Positions 12,051 through 25,345 are shown, numbered from the stretch's first letter. The stretch is DNA of 64,000 nt from Tamarix chinensis (GCA_030549775.1 CM060174.1:8546527-8610526); one strand, 5' to 3'. A program made the numbers and translations. Notes: a model not told the origin generated them from the letters alone.

Positions 12051-13079
12051 GTCCGGCTCAACATCTTCCTCTTTAAGTGTTTAGCATCTTAATCGTATCT
12101 TAATCGAAAGTATTTTACTCTTGACATGCATGACTAACTATATCCACAATTATCCTCCCAGGAGGGCCCGTCCCATATCTTGAGACTTCTACACCTCCTA
12201 ACTCGCCCCGACATCCTTCCCTTAATCCACTTTCTCACACTGGAAGCCCAACTCCTAAGCGTGTGGGTCAAGGCCCACCACCTTATACCCCAAGGTCAAT
12301 TCACTGCCTTACCCTAGGTATTTCTCCAGAAACCCTAATTTGGGCCTATGTGGCCCATCCTCAAACCACCCAAACTATTTAACACTCCACACATTACGAC
12401 CCTTAGATGCAACTCTCACTTCATGCCCCACTCATTCTCATTTATTTTTATTAATTTCTTTTTCCACCTTCTCACATTAGGGTTTCTCCTAAACCTTAGT
12501 TCCTCCCATAAAACCCTAGTTTCTCCCACTCTTTCATTTTACTTATGTCTCCTCTCTTTTCACTACTCAAGGATCATGGATTATTTAGGTCATTCTTTCC
12601 TACATTAGCCAACTTACTTCCCTTTGGTTATCTTATTCTCCCATTTTTCTTTTTTATGCCTTTCACCCCATATCCTGTTAGCAAACATCCTAGCATGCAT
12701 GTCCTAGAGGGTCACATCATATAACATCGTACACACAACATATATAATCATCATTCACATGCCACAAGGATGTTACATGAGCATACATTCACTCAAAGTT
12801 GCGCCATAATGATTAATCATTAAGTATAAAGTACACAACATGGTATAATACATGGCACACATGGCACGTAACCCACACATAATTGATCTTAGCCACATCC
12901 CTGCTCGGTTTAGGTTACCAAGCCATCTCCCACACACTTATTAGGCCACTAATCACCCTTCGTAATTGTTACACTTGATGTATTTTTCATTTGGTTGGTT
13001 AGACTACCAATTTGCCCATTTCCTTTATTATAATAAACAAATTGTCCTTTAGTTGGTCAAATTACCCTTTAGTTATTTA

Positions 13080-13740
13080 AATTACCAAATTACCATTCTC
13101 TATTATCATAATTACCAAGTTACTCCTTTCCAATTTCCACTTTACCCCTTTTATTTATAAATTACCATTTTTCCCTTTTACTTTTAAATTCACCATTTAT
13201 CCCCTTAACTTCCAAAATTTAACATAACACCCTTTATTCAAAAATTTACCATTTGCCCCTTTAATTACGAAATTACCATTTTACCCTTTAATTATAAAAT
13301 TACCATTTTGACCTTTAATTATAAAATTACTATTTTACCCTTTAATTACAAAATTACTAATTTACCCTTTAATTACTATTTTACCATTTATTCATAAAAG
13401 TACCATTTTGCCCCTTTACTTCTGAAATTACCGTTTTGCCCTTGAATTATAATATTACCATTTTGCCCTTTAATTACAAAATTACCACTTTACCCTTTAA
13501 TTATACAATTACCATTTTGCCCTTTAATTATAAAATTACCAGTTTACCCTGTAATTATAAAATTACCATTTTACCCCTTAATTACAAAATTGTCATTTTA
13601 CCCTTTAATTACAAAATTACCATTTTACCCCTTAATTATAAAATTGCCATTTTACTTTTTAATTATAAAATTACCATTATGCCCTTTAATTATAAAATTA
13701 CCAATTTACCCCTTTTACTTACAAGATCACCATCTTACCC
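13080..13740 (+). repeat. 27-bp minisatellite in LTR A
   Basis: Tandem units of about 27 bp with the core AAAATTACCATTTTACCC. Because 27 is a multiple of 3 the array stays open in one frame as a nine-residue repeat (LPFNYKITI-like), which is a by-product and not a gene. Confidence 0.9.
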
Positions 13741-14450
13741 CTTATTACACCACTTATATTAAATTATTATCACTATATGAAATTAATATTAATACTCCAC
13801 TCATAATATCCAACTCCATCAACTATTATATTTTAATATACTACTTATTAGTACCCACACATATTAGGCCACATTCTCACACAAGAAATTTTACTAAAAT
13901 GCCCCTAGGGCTCACAATAATATTATTCATGCACAAATGGTCACAATAACATAATATGACATGGATAAGTACTTAACACTTTCATTAATAATCAAACTCT
14001 TCCCTTAAGCAACATTTCCATACATGGCATATAAACTAACATACTCTTTCTTTCTTTTCTTTTCTTTTCAGTCAATACAAGCAAATATATATATGATATT
14101 AAACCACAAATATCAAGCATAATAACATATTAAAAATCCTAATGTGCTAACATACGTTTATCCATACGATTAGTGGGGTTTAATGATTACCTTGTATCCC
14201 TGCAAAAATTGAATCTTACCGGTATCCCGGCTAAGGATTTAAGCTTTAAATAGCAAAATCGACACCTAAAAATAATATCAATAATTATTATATTAGAAAC
14301 AAGAAAATCAAAGCATAAGACCTTATAAAATTTACTTAATGAAATAATTAACTTAAATATTATTTTACCTTAAAAAAATTTAACCAAAATAAACCAAGAG
14401 TGCAACAACTCATGCTACTCATGCAGCATGAGCTCCATGCAAAAATAAAT

Positions 14451-15616
14451 AGAGGAGGCTTGAAGGGGGTGAAGGAAAGGTAAAATGGTCATTTTTGGGT
14501 TGGTGGTTTGGGGATAGGAAAGAAGATAGATGGAGGAGGTGTGGAGGCTGGGGATGGATTGTTGGCGGCCAAAGGCGGCAGCGAGGCGGCAAAGGGGGTT
14601 GTCGGGGTGGACTGGGCTGAGAAAGAAGGAAAAGAGAGGGGAAAATGGATGGGTGAGGGGGCTTGTTTTGGCCAAACAAGGTATGGGGTGGTAGAGGAGG
14701 TTGTAGGGTGTGGATTGGTGGTTTGGGTGATGGCAGATGTGGCCGGACAGCGGCGAATTGAGGGGTTGCAGGTGGGATGCCGATAAGGGAGAAAAATGGG
14801 GAGGAAGAAGGAGTCGCGGGGTGGCTTGGACGATGTTGGGGCGGTGCAAGGAAGTAGTAGAAGGGTGCAAAAGGTGGTGCGGGGGCTTGGTGCGGAGGTT
14901 GGAGTGACAGAGGGCGGCAACGTGGCCAAGGCAGGTAGGAAAAAGGAAGGAGAAAAAAAAGGAGAAGAGGGAGGTCGGGGAAGGGGAAAGGCTCAAAGAA
15001 ATAGGGCAGGGAGAGGTTGGAGAAGTGAAGAAAAAGGAGAGGGAGGATAGGAGGGTAGCTGGCTGGCCGGTGGCAGCATGTAGGGTGGCAGTGGAGGTGG
15101 TAGGGTGGCAGGGAGGGGAAACGAAGAGGGGAAAAAACAGGGTATGAAGGGTGGTTTTAGGGCTGGCTAGGTCCAATAATGGGAGGAAAATGACTGGTGA
15201 GAGGGCTGCAGTGGTGGCAGGTGGTGGCAGCGAGGGGTTGCGGGCATCTCGGTGGTCGGGCATGGCATCGAACAGGTTGCTGGTCAGGCATGAGCAAGGA
15301 GAAGAAAGAAAGAAAGGGAGGAGGGGGAGGTGCAGGCCGGCGAAGGTAAGAAGAAGAAAAAATGAGTGTTGGGCCGACCAGTCCAGGGTGAAGGGAAGGA
15401 AAGAAAAAAAATGGGGGAGGCAGCTAGGCTACTGCACTGGGGAAAGGAGAAGAAGGAAGGGAGTGGGCTGGAGGCTCAGGCACAGGGGGAGAGGGAAGAG
15501 GCTGGCCTAGCGGCCCAAAGCCAGGAAAAAGGAAAAAGAAAGAAAGAAGGAAAAGGAGAAAAAGGAGAAAGAAAAGAAAAAAAAAAGAGGAAAAGGAAAA
15601 TGGGAAAATGGGAAAT
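14451..15616 (+). repeat. Purine-rich block of LTR A
   Basis: About 1.2 kb dominated by G and A on the plus strand (GGAGG, GAAGG, GGTGG runs), with GGCGG clusters. Long minus-strand ORFs here (such as 14415-15263) encode only Pro/Ser/Leu-rich low-complexity sequence. Confidence 0.85.
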
Positions 15617-15937
15617 TTTTAAATGATTGAATTTATAAAATAATAGGATGTAATATTTTTGATAATAAATTTGTTTAATAATTTAATTTAATTTAATTTA
15701 ATATATGGTCTTAAAAAGGATAATTTTAGTAGAATATTGGTTTGATAAAAATTATTTAAATAAAATTAATATGATGAAACAACAAAATATCTATTTTTAA
15801 TTTATTAAATACTCCTATCCAAATTTATATACTCAAAATTCTTAAAATAATTAAACTAAATTACTTTAAAAGCTAATTTATTTCAAATAAAAGCTATTTA
15901 TTAAATTATAGGTTTTCTAAAATTTTCAGGGATTACA

Positions 15938-16320
15938 ACATTATTTATTAAAACACTCAATTTCGGAGTTGAGATAAGTAATTAATAAGAGAGGGTAAAT
16001 CTCTAAAAGATTTTATTTTAACTTGTTATTATAGTATACAGATTTATTGATGACCAAAATTTGTTTCATTATTTTATCATAATTAATACATTAATTTGTA
16101 GATTCCATTTTCACTTGCCAATACAAGATAAAGATTTATTAATGCTAAGCATTTAATTTATTTGATTATCATAGGTATTACATTAGTGTATTATCAAGTT
16201 CACCATGGTTACAAAAGTTATCATATGAAACAAAAAAGATAAATTCTAAGAAGTAGAATTATAGTTTTCAAGAAAATTAAGTTCGCTAGGAAATTTTATT
16301 TTAATTTTTTATTATAATAT
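15938..16320. repeat. Decayed tandem (satellite-like) array, part 2
   Basis: Sequence after the solo LTR continues the same degenerate unit (TACAGATTTATTGATGACC, then TTTCATTATTTTATCATAA) seen at 10190-10240, showing that the LTR inserted into the array. Confidence 0.5.
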
Positions 16321-16459
16321 ACTCCATATGTTTTTTTAGTAAGTAGGTAAAAGTTCATTACTTCCAAAACAAACATGGGGAGAAAACAATAATATACCAA
16401 AAAAAAAAGCTCAAAGCAAACTTCTTATGGCATTAACATGGTTCACTAGCTTTTGATAT

Positions 16460-17060
16460 GATTTACATTAGTTTTACACTCTCAATTCGACTCATCATAT
16501 CCTATATGATTACCTTTAATAGTTGTTTATCTTCTTGGTTATTGTTATAAAAAATATATAGGCTCCATTCTTCCCAAATAAGGTAGGCAACAGTAGCAAA
16601 TAGGTTTCCTAGCATCAATGCTCTCTCTAGAATCCCTTGACCACTTTTGCAACCATCTAACTATTGAAATAAATGTATCTCCTTGGTGAATACACCCCAA
16701 ATCCACTAGAATAATGTATCATAGATATTTGGAATATCTAAAATGAAAGTAAAAGCATTTAGGTGATTCCTCAGGTCATTCTTCACACAGGATACAAGAC
16801 CTAGCAACTCTCATTCCCATCCTAACTATCTAGTTTTTAGTGAGCAACATGTGCTACATAGTAAGCCACAAGTGAAATCGGTGTTGAGAAATATTGAGAG
16901 GATTACATACCGCTTTATATCATCTAATAGGAGTATCTTTAGGTTTGAGGTACTTGTAGGTGTTATCAATGTTGTATTCACCCTTCCTACACATGTTACT
17001 TCCATTAGTTGAAATAGAATATCCAACATAATGGTTTATGAGCTATAATAATATCCTTAG
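16460..17060 (-). pseudogene. Decayed LINE ORF2 3' end (zinc-knuckle reverse transcriptase tail)
   Basis: On the minus strand around 16550-16620 the frame reads GNLFATVAYLIWEEWSLYIF, the conserved segment that follows the zf-RVT domain of plant L1-type LINEs. Upstream on the same strand (about 16700-16850) a broken frame resembles the zf-RVT region, with TKNRI, RMGMRVARSCILC and an EESPK-like stretch. Stops and frameshifts interrupt it throughout. A T-run at 16329-16335 may mark the old tail. Clearly non-functional. Confidence 0.6.
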
Positions 17061-18374
17061 TCTATGAAGTTTTAATAGACATCCTATAAGCTCCTACCCT
17101 TTGAGAAATAAGAATGTATCCATCATACCTAAAAGACATATTTCTTGAGGGATTTATTCGATAGTAATCGGTTTAGTTCAACAACATTCCACCATTTTAT
17201 GTTAAATAGGTATATGCCACCCTCTAAGCCTAATGCATTGCATAAGTGATAGTTTTAGAAATAATATATTTTATGATAACAAATGAACGATGATTTATAA
17301 ACTAAGGATATAGATAAAGGATCACACAAAGTAATCCTTAATACTAATTTTGAAAGCCTAAAAGTGTTAGCTCCAAAATGATATCTGATGAAGAAAAACA
17401 TAGTATATTTCACTAGATAATTCTTACATTAACTCACATATAATTAATAAAGAATGTTTCTTGATTTATCACTCATATAGAGTTGATAAAATAAAAGATA
17501 GCTCAAAACTCTTAATTTTTTCTTAATGAGGTATTGATTGTTTCTTGAAAAATTCTAAAAAAAATGATGAAACATGGAATTATAAGTCTTGGATTAAGTT
17601 TGGAATGGTACAAGTGTGGATTTTATTCTACAATTGATGCATATGTGGAGTAGAAAAAAATGTAAATAAGATGATCAGGGTTGGGTGGTGATGAATAACC
17701 AAATTGAATAATGGTAATTAATGGTGATATAAATAATTAGGGTTAGGGTTTCAAGTTGAATTTTATGAGGGGTTGTTATTTTATATAGAATGGTATGGGG
17801 TTATGGATACATATAAAATATTTTAGTGTTAGTTTATGATAAAAACTCACTATATAATAACTCATGTATAATTAATGAAGAAAATATATTGATTATGATT
17901 CATAAAGAAAGAATAAATAAGGAAAAACTCACAAAGAGATCCAAATGTTAAAGAAAACTAAACTTGGTTTCATGTCTATCGAATCCAAGTGAACTACAAG
18001 GCTTTTTATACCCATGTTTTCACCTCATCAAGAATAATATTCTTACAAATAAGATAATTCGAACGCTAAGATAAAACCTACATAAAATACTACCCATAAC
18101 TCACAAAAACTATAAGATTAAAACACACTTACAAGATAGAAATTATAATAATCTAATAAGCTTCTTAAATACTAAGGAAACAAATTAACTAATGAATCTT
18201 AAGGAAACTAATGATTGGTATTCTGATGGCATGTGTAGTGTCTCATATGCATAGTACTTATCTTTTTAATGATTTTCTCTTATGGGTTAACATATGCTTA
18301 AACAAATCATACCCTTATTAAGCCTAATTAAGCTAGTTTGATTCACTCCTTAAAGTATGTCAATGGTAATGGGA
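17061..18374. other. AT-rich unassigned sequence
   Basis: The first few hundred bases may be more of the LINE upstream of the zf-RVT remnant, but I could not follow the frame. The rest shows no gene, RNA or clear repeat. Confidence 0.3.
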
Positions 18375-19058
18375 TTTATTGTAACACCCCCAAAATTCAC
18401 TACTGAAAAATTTCGTTAAATAAAAAGGAAATTAGCGGAAGCAAATTAATAAACCATGAACTTTGGGAGTATTACCGCCATACTTAGTACCAAATCGGTT
18501 CACTCATACCATTCCAGTACTAAGTGCAGAGGCTAAAGGAAAATGAAATACAAGTTGCAAGAAATTCAACATACTTAAATCAGAGTAGCGCATCAAATCG
18601 TTACAAGAATAAAGTCCACCATTGGTGGTTACAGTAACAACATAACATTAAAACCATGAATTTAAAAGAGAAAGAGAAAACCCTAGCGGTACCAGATAAT
18701 TCCTTACTCTCTTTCCCGTAGCCCACTTGAGTAACACCTGAAAAGACCTGCAAGGGCATTGCCCATTGAATAGGTAGGGGCCCCACAAAGGGAATCCCTT
18801 CAGTACTACGGTACTGAGTAACCCTTTAATACCACACTTAAAAACAGGCCCGTAATGCAACACATAGTGCAACTATATACATATCTAATAAGAGGTACAT
18901 ACATAACCATCACATATATAACAAGTTATAAGTCACGATCGATACCTTTGGGCCTTAAGTCATGTCATAGTGTAAAATCAATACATTCGGGCCTTAAGCC
19001 ATTATTCCGTCATCATTCAATCAATCTCATATTTTATATCCATGTGAGTGCGAGAACC

Positions 19059-19432
19059 CCACTATTATAGCCGGTGGACCGGAAAGTATACACTCAAGGC
19101 AGAACGCTACTGACCACTATTATTTGCCGGTAGACCAGTCTCCAGGGCAAGACGCTCCTAGCCACTATTATTTGCCGGTGGACCGGTCTGGCCCCAATTC
19201 ACATGGTGTTCCACTATAAGTGATTAGTATTTTTCCATAACTTTTTCCACATACACAATTGGTTTTATTGAGCTCGGGACCCCCACTATTTTAGCCGGTG
19301 GACCGGAATATGTATAAAATCATCATCCAGGGCACAACGCTCCTGGGCCACTATTATATCCGGTGGACCAGTACTCATTATCACTTGTCAAGGCAATACA
19401 CTCCTGGGTTACTATTATAACCGGTAGATCAG
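19059..19432 (+). repeat. CCACTATTAT motif cluster, LTR B
   Basis: Six copies in two groups of three, the later ones more diverged (for example ACTATTATAACCGGTAGATC). Confidence 0.8.
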
Positions 19433-20099
19433 TACTCAATATCATAAGTCATCTAGGCCCGGCTCATTAATATTTCACTTTCGTAATTAGTATCTTTCCT
19501 TTCCTTAGTCAGCACATCAATCATATTTATTTGCCTCGGACGGAAGATCAATAACCTGGGACACAAAGGTACACCGGTCATACCGGTGCATATAAGCTAC
19601 TCAGTACCATTCAACCACGAACCCAAGGACGCAAAGGTACCATGGCCATACTGGTGCATAAAGCTACCCAGTACCCTACCGACAAGGACACCTAATCTAT
19701 AAGTATGCATACCCCCTAACTAGGTCCGTAGAGCTAGAAAGAGTAAGATAAAGGGCCTGGCTGGGGCACAAAGGCACACCAGCAAATACCAGAATAATCG
19801 TGGACTAAACCACGTCTTTAGGGTAGCGACCCCTAAAGAGTCACCATTCCCGATCTCGAGGTCTTTCACTTTAAGTAATAGTGTTTTAATTAAAGTGATC
19901 ACGGAAAGCACAATAATCAGATACTTATTCACTTTCAATCGTTCCGATATCATTAGTCATTTCTTATTCAGATGATTATCTAGGATATCACAGAGAAACC
20001 ATTAAGGCCATACTAATTATCAAATACTCTTACTTGGCTAATCAGCATTATTTGAATCATATGATAATGTTCCACAATCATAATGACATGTTAGGTACA

Positions 20100-21140
20100 A
20101 ATTACTCATTAACCCCTTACTTATATAATTGCTAAGTATTCCTTCCTTACTTGACAAATTATATAATTACCTTTTTACCCCTTCTCAATTATTATGATCC
20201 CAAATTACCCTCCTCCATAATTACAATTATTAATTTACCCTCCTTCATAATTATAAATACCAATTTACCCTTCTCCATATTTATATTTATTAATTTACCC
20301 TTCTCCATTGTTATAATTACTATATTACCCTTCTCCATTATTAAAATTACCATAATGCCCTTTTATTGGTTAATTTACCAAATTATCCTTCTCTATTATC
20401 ATAATTACCATTTTACCCTTCTTAATTATTAAAATTACTATTTTACCCTTCTCCATTATTAGAAATACCAAATTACACTTCTCCATAATCATAATTATCC
20501 TTCGTCGTTTTATTAATTACCAAGTTACACCTTACTCCCAAATTACCATAATATCCTTTTATTTACAAAATTACCACAATACCCTTTTACTTATAGAATT
20601 ACCACAACACCCCTTTTACTTTACAAATTACTATTTTATCCTTTTAAATCCAATTTACCATTTTTATCTTTCCTTACAAAATTACCATGTTGCCCTCTTT
20701 TTCCAAATTACCATATTACCCCTTTACTCACAAAATTACCACAATACCCCTTACTTATAAAATTACCATTTCGCCATTCACTTATAAAATTACCATATTA
20801 CCATTTACTTATGAAATTATGATTTTGCCCTTCTACCTCCAAAATTACCATAATGCCCCTTTACTTGAAAAATTACCATCTTTTCCTTTACTCATAAAAT
20901 TACCATAATACCCTAACTTCCATAATTACCACAATACCCCTTTTTACTAGTAAAATTTCCATATTTCCCTTTTCCTTCAAAATTACCCTAATACCTTTCT
21001 TTCTCACAACTTACAATTTTATCCTTTTACTTATAAAATTATCATTTCACCCCTTCCTTTGAAATTACCAAAATACCCTTTTGCTTACAAAATTACCAAA
21101 ATACCCCTTTCACTTATAAAATTACCACTTAACCTTTTAT
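20100..21140 (+). repeat. Minisatellite in LTR B
   Basis: Same family as in copy A (AAAATTACCATAATACCCC-like units, about 27 bp) but longer and more diverged. Confidence 0.85.
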
Positions 21141-21799
21141 TACACCACTTTTATGAATTTACCACCAATACATAAAATACCAATATTAGCACTTCATTCT
21201 TATCATTTAAGTCCACCAGCTTGTCATTATTCAACATAATACTCATTAGCAACTACCTATATTAGATCACATACTTCATAAGCATATCACTAAAATACCC
21301 TTAGACAATAATATTATTCATGCATTAGCAACATAATACATCATAGACAAGCATTTAACATTTCCATCAATAATCAAACTCCTTCCTTAATTAACATACC
21401 TACATATGGCACAAAAGTTGTCATGCTTTTCCTTTTTATCAATCAATATAAGCAACCATATATATATCATGCTAAGCACACAAACCATGCACAAAGTCAT
21501 ACTAAAATCCCTAATGTGCTTGCATACATTTTTCCATGTATTTAAGTGAGGATTAACGATTACCTTAATCCCGCAAAATATCAAATCTTACCGGTATCCC
21601 GGTTAAAGATTCAAGCTTTAATTAGCAACTCAACACCTAAAAATAATATCCATCATTATTATGTTAGAAATAAGAATCCAAGCATAAAACTTTATAAAAT
21701 TTAATTAATAAAACACTTAACTTAAAATACTATTATACCTTAAAAATTAGCCAAATAAATTCCAAAATAAAGGGGGAGCTCATGCTGCATGAACAGCGT

Positions 21800-23010
21800 G
21801 AGTCTCATGCAAAAATGAGAGGAGAAAGGGTTCGAACGGGGGTGAGATAGGCAAAATTAGTTATTTTTGGGTTGGGGTCTTTGGGCTAGAAAAGAGGGTA
21901 GATGGGGGAGGTTTCAAGGCAAGGGAATGGTGAAGGTGTAGAGAGGGGGTGTAGGTGGTGGCTGGGGATGGTTTCAAGGCAGCAGAAGGCGGCGGAGACG
22001 GCGGCGGCAAGGCGGCGAAGTTGGCTGCCGAGGTGGAGGGGCTGAGAAGGAAGGAAAGGAGGAGGGAAAAAATGAAGGGTTAAGAGGGGCTGTTTTCGAC
22101 CAACTAATGCATGGTGATGGTAGAGGGGGTTGCAGGGTGTCGAACAGTGGGTTGGGTGGCGGCAGAGGTGGCCAGATAGCGGCGGGAGGAGTGGTTGTAG
22201 GAGGCTCGGCGATAAGGGAAAAAATGGGGAGAAAAAGGAAGAGGTGGAGAAAGGAGGAAGTGTAGGGGCTCGAAGGTGGCTTGGGGGGTCTCGTGGTGGC
22301 GTAGGGTGGTAGTAAGTGGTGGCAGAAGGTGGCGCAGGGGCTGGGTGCGGTGGTGCAAGCGGCGATGGGCGGCGGTGATCAAAAACGGGGAAAAGAATGG
22401 AAGGAGGAGAAAATGAGAGAAGAGGATCAGGGAAAGGAGAAGAGGCTCAAAATTATGGGGAATGAAGGGTTGGGGAGATGAAGAAGAAGAAGAGGGAGAA
22501 GAGAGGGGGCAGGTGGCTGGCCGGCGAGCGTACGCAGGTGGCAGGGCTGTCGGTTGGAAGGGGAAAGGGAGGGAAGAAGAAGGAAAGGGAGAGGGCATGC
22601 GAGGTGTGGTCCAGGAGCCGATTTGGCTCAAAAGAGGAAAGAAAATGACGAGGGAAGAGAGAGAGAGGGAGAGGGAGCAGGTGTGGTGGCAGGTGGCGGT
22701 AGTTGCAGGGCTAGCATGGGCGACGGGAGCAGGTCGGGCAGAGGTAGAAGAAGAAGGAAGAAGAAGGCTGGGCGAGCGGCTGGACCGGCGTAGGAAAGAA
22801 GGGAGCCGGCCGATCCAGGGGAAAAAGAAAGGAGGGACGGTCGGTGTGCTGGACGGGTGTGCGAGAAGGAGAAGGGGAGACGGGCCTGGCCCAAGCGCGC
22901 AGGGGAGAGGCTGGTCAGGCCGGGCGGCCCAAGGGAGAGGGAAAAGGGAAAAAGAAGAGAAGAAAAGGCAAAGGGGGAAAAGGGTAAAAGGGGAAATGGA
23001 AAAATAGGGA
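21800..23010 (+). repeat. Purine-rich block of LTR B
   Basis: G/A-rich on the plus strand with GGCGGCGG clusters; open frames on both strands are low-complexity by-products. Confidence 0.85.
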
Positions 23011-23639
23011 AAATAAATTAAATTAATTTATAAAATCATAAAATGTAATATTCTTGATAAATTATTTAATTTAATAATTTAATTCATTATAATCTAATAT
23101 ATTAGTTTAAAAAGGATAAGGTTAGTAAAATATTAGTTTGGAAAATTATTTAAATAAAAATAGCATGATAAAATAAAAAAATATCTATTTTAATTTACTA
23201 AATATTCTCGTCCAAATTTAGATACTCAAAATTCCATAAATCAATTAAATTAAATAATTTTAAAAGCTAATTTATTTCAATTAAAAGCTATTTAGTAAAT
23301 TATTGGTTTTCTAAAATTTTGGGGGATTACATTTATGATCTAAGAATATGACTTATCATATTTTAAGCATGCTCATGTATTAATTAACAAGCTTGAAGGC
23401 TTGGCATGGAGGCTCATCTTAAGGCCCTAGTACCTTTGTGGCGAGCAAATGTAGTGAAGTTTATGGAGAACAACTTTTCACTAATTAATCTTGAGTTTGT
23501 AATTCTTATGTCATTTAGTCCTTGAACCTTAATATAATAAAAAAAATGTGATAAGAATAGGGAAGTGATTACACCAAGGCATAAGTTGTAAATATAAATT
23601 TAAATAGGATCCCTCAACAAAATCAAATAAAAGTTAATC

Positions 23640-24681
23640 GAAATGCAGCTTCAAGTGCTACACATTCCATGTGGTAAGAAGTTGTTTCCTATCTCCCTTG
23701 TTTAACTTATATTTTGTTTCAATCACTTTCTCTAAAAATTGATAGGAACCCTCCCATTTTTTGGTAAACTTTCCTTAATGCACTATTACTTTGAACTCTA
23801 ATTTCATAGGAAAAAAATCTCTCATATGAATCGGATTCTTGTGCACCCTTCTATTGTAGTATGTAGTCACTTATTGTTGGTATGTCGTAGTATGATCCAC
23901 ATATGCCCCTTCTCTCTTATACCAACTACTTATTTAACTTTAAGACCTCATCATTGGTGTCTTGGCTGTAATGGGAACTAATGTAAGAGGTAACACCTAT
24001 TTCAACCATGACCACGCTCTTGGATCCAAATGCTAAAATAAGTGGTTTTTTCCCTACGCGTTGCTTGATGGTTATCCAATTGACCCACAATTTTCTTGGC
24101 AAATCTTCAACCCAACTCTAGCTTATAACGTCCCAAATTTCTCTATTCTTCCTTTTAAATTTCTCATTACAATAAAAATGTGTAATTTCATTTTGCTAAA
24201 TGGTAATCGCAAATGGTTTAGAGTATCTAAGGGGTGTGTTACCTATATGTGGGAAACCGAATTGGTACAACAATCTATGCATCGTTTATCACAAAATAAC
24301 TTGTATTACTTATCATCAAATAGCATGTCATTATCCATGATGATGGCAAGAGGAATCCCAAACATGTATACAACTTATTAGTCTAAAGTTATATTGATAA
24401 GGTTATGGAGGTTGGTGTATATCGCTTCACACAAGGGTACATATATATGACATTTTTTAAGAAAAACTTTGTCGTGTCTTTCTTAGTGATTTTTGGTAGA
24501 GGATTTGCCTCAAACAATTTTTGTGAAATAGTCTATGCCTAATATTATAAACCTCTTTTGGTTAATTCCTGTGCTCCAAATTTCCAAAGGTTAACGATGA
24601 GATGCTCATACAATTATGTCATAATGTAACTAAAGAGGAAATTAGGTAAAATTAAAGGGTATTGGTTGTATTACCTAGGCT
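23640..24681 (-). pseudogene. Ty3/gypsy Tat-type integrase remnant, DDE core and C-terminus
   Basis: Read on the minus strand in broken frames: PLEIWSTGI and FIILGIDYFTKIV near 24500-24600 (first catalytic Asp region), FGIPLAIIMDND near 24330-24365 (second catalytic Asp region), VEDLPRKLWVNWITIKQRVG and LILAFGSKSVVMVEIGVTSY near 23970-24110, then WEGSYQFLEKV and TTWNVWHLKLHF near 23640-23770, the conserved C-terminal WEGP/PRPWN region of Tat-clade integrases. Multiple stops and frameshifts. It is the downstream half of a gene whose upstream half lies at 29372-29960; the long LTR copy C sits between them. Confidence 0.8.
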
Positions 24682-25345
24682 CAAAGTGTAACACCCCCAA
24701 ATTTACTACTGAAAAATTTTGTTTAAGACAAAGGTTTTAGCGGAAGCGAAAGAATTAAAACCATACACTTGGGGGTATTACCGCCACACTTAGTACCAGA
24801 CCGGTTCACTCCTACCGTTCTGATACTAAGTGCTAAGGCTAACTAAACAATCATTAAGTAAGAGTCACCAAAACATAGGTCCATTCACGAAAACCACGTG
24901 TCAACAACAGTTAAAATATCGTTAAGATTGCAACTTAAAAGTATGGTTTCAAAGCAAGAAGCGTAGTACAAAATATGGTTAATAAGATGGGTCCCAAGGG
25001 ACCAATATCCGGATCGCCTACTCACTCAAGCCAAGCCTTCCACCCCACAATTAGTAACCGATCAAACCTGCATAGGAGGTCTGCTCCCCACCATCGGTGG
25101 ATCATCACAAGACCCATTCAATCAAGGTAGTATCAGTACGGGTCCAATACTGAGTAAGGGTGCTGGTGCGCTAAGGCCAAGCATACAATCATACAACATA
25201 ACATTCGTAGCACAATCATATAGACAACATGCGATAACCAGCAAGATAAGGCCTGAATACTTTTCTGTGACCTATTCCTCATTTCTCATTAATAATACGT
25301 TCATTCCACACAGATTCTTTAATAGTCCGTGTGAGTGCGGGAACC

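Larger units (their letters stand above)
10957..15937 (+). mobile_element. Long solo LTR, copy A (about 5 kb)
   Basis: Begins TGTAACACCCC, ends GGGATTACA, flanked by ACAGT and ACATT (4/5 target duplication). TG...CA ends and a 5-bp duplication are typical of LTR retrotransposon integration; no internal direct repeat or coding domain is present, so it reads as one LTR left after recombination. Internal order: terminal inverted repeat (10957-11051), second stem-loop (about 11054-11106), AGTAC/GTACT palindrome (11383-11396), six CCACTATTAT motifs (11701-12050), 27-bp minisatellite (about 13080-13740), palindrome CTCATGCAGCATGAG (14418-14432), purine-rich block (14451-15616), AT-rich 3' end. Apparent ORFs inside are composition artefacts. 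Confidence 0.85.
18380..23331 (+). mobile_element. Long solo LTR, copy B, perfect target duplication
   Basis: Begins TGTAACACCCCC and ends GGGGGATTACA. The 5 bases before (18375-18379) and after (23332-23336) are both TTTAT, so the borders are secure. Architecture as in copy A: terminal inverted repeat 18380-18477, second stem-loop 18482-18525 with a nine-base perfect stem, CAGTAC/GTACTG palindrome 18801-18816, motif cluster 19059-19432, a block of GGTACACCGGTCATACCGG-like sequence (about 19550-19680), minisatellite 20100-21140, CATGC palindrome 21779-21793 and purine-rich block 21800-23010. Confidence 0.92.

Noticed and set aside
13436..13762. 108-residue ORF with nine-residue repeats
   Set aside because: Produced by a 27-bp minisatellite whose period is divisible by three; the start codon and frame are incidental.
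14041..14070. Polypyrimidine tract as a retroelement primer or tail
   Set aside because: A simple TTTCTTTTC run inside LTR A with no adjoining element boundary.
14415..15263. 282-residue minus-strand ORF
   Set aside because: Pro/Ser/Leu-rich low complexity arising from the complement of a purine-rich LTR block; sister copies have different, frame-shifted versions.
22104..23007. 175- and 181-residue ORFs on opposite strands
   Set aside because: Low-complexity by-products of the purine-rich block of LTR B.
24061..24381. 106-residue plus-strand ORF
   Set aside because: Shadow of the minus-strand integrase remnant, which shows family motifs in the opposite direction.
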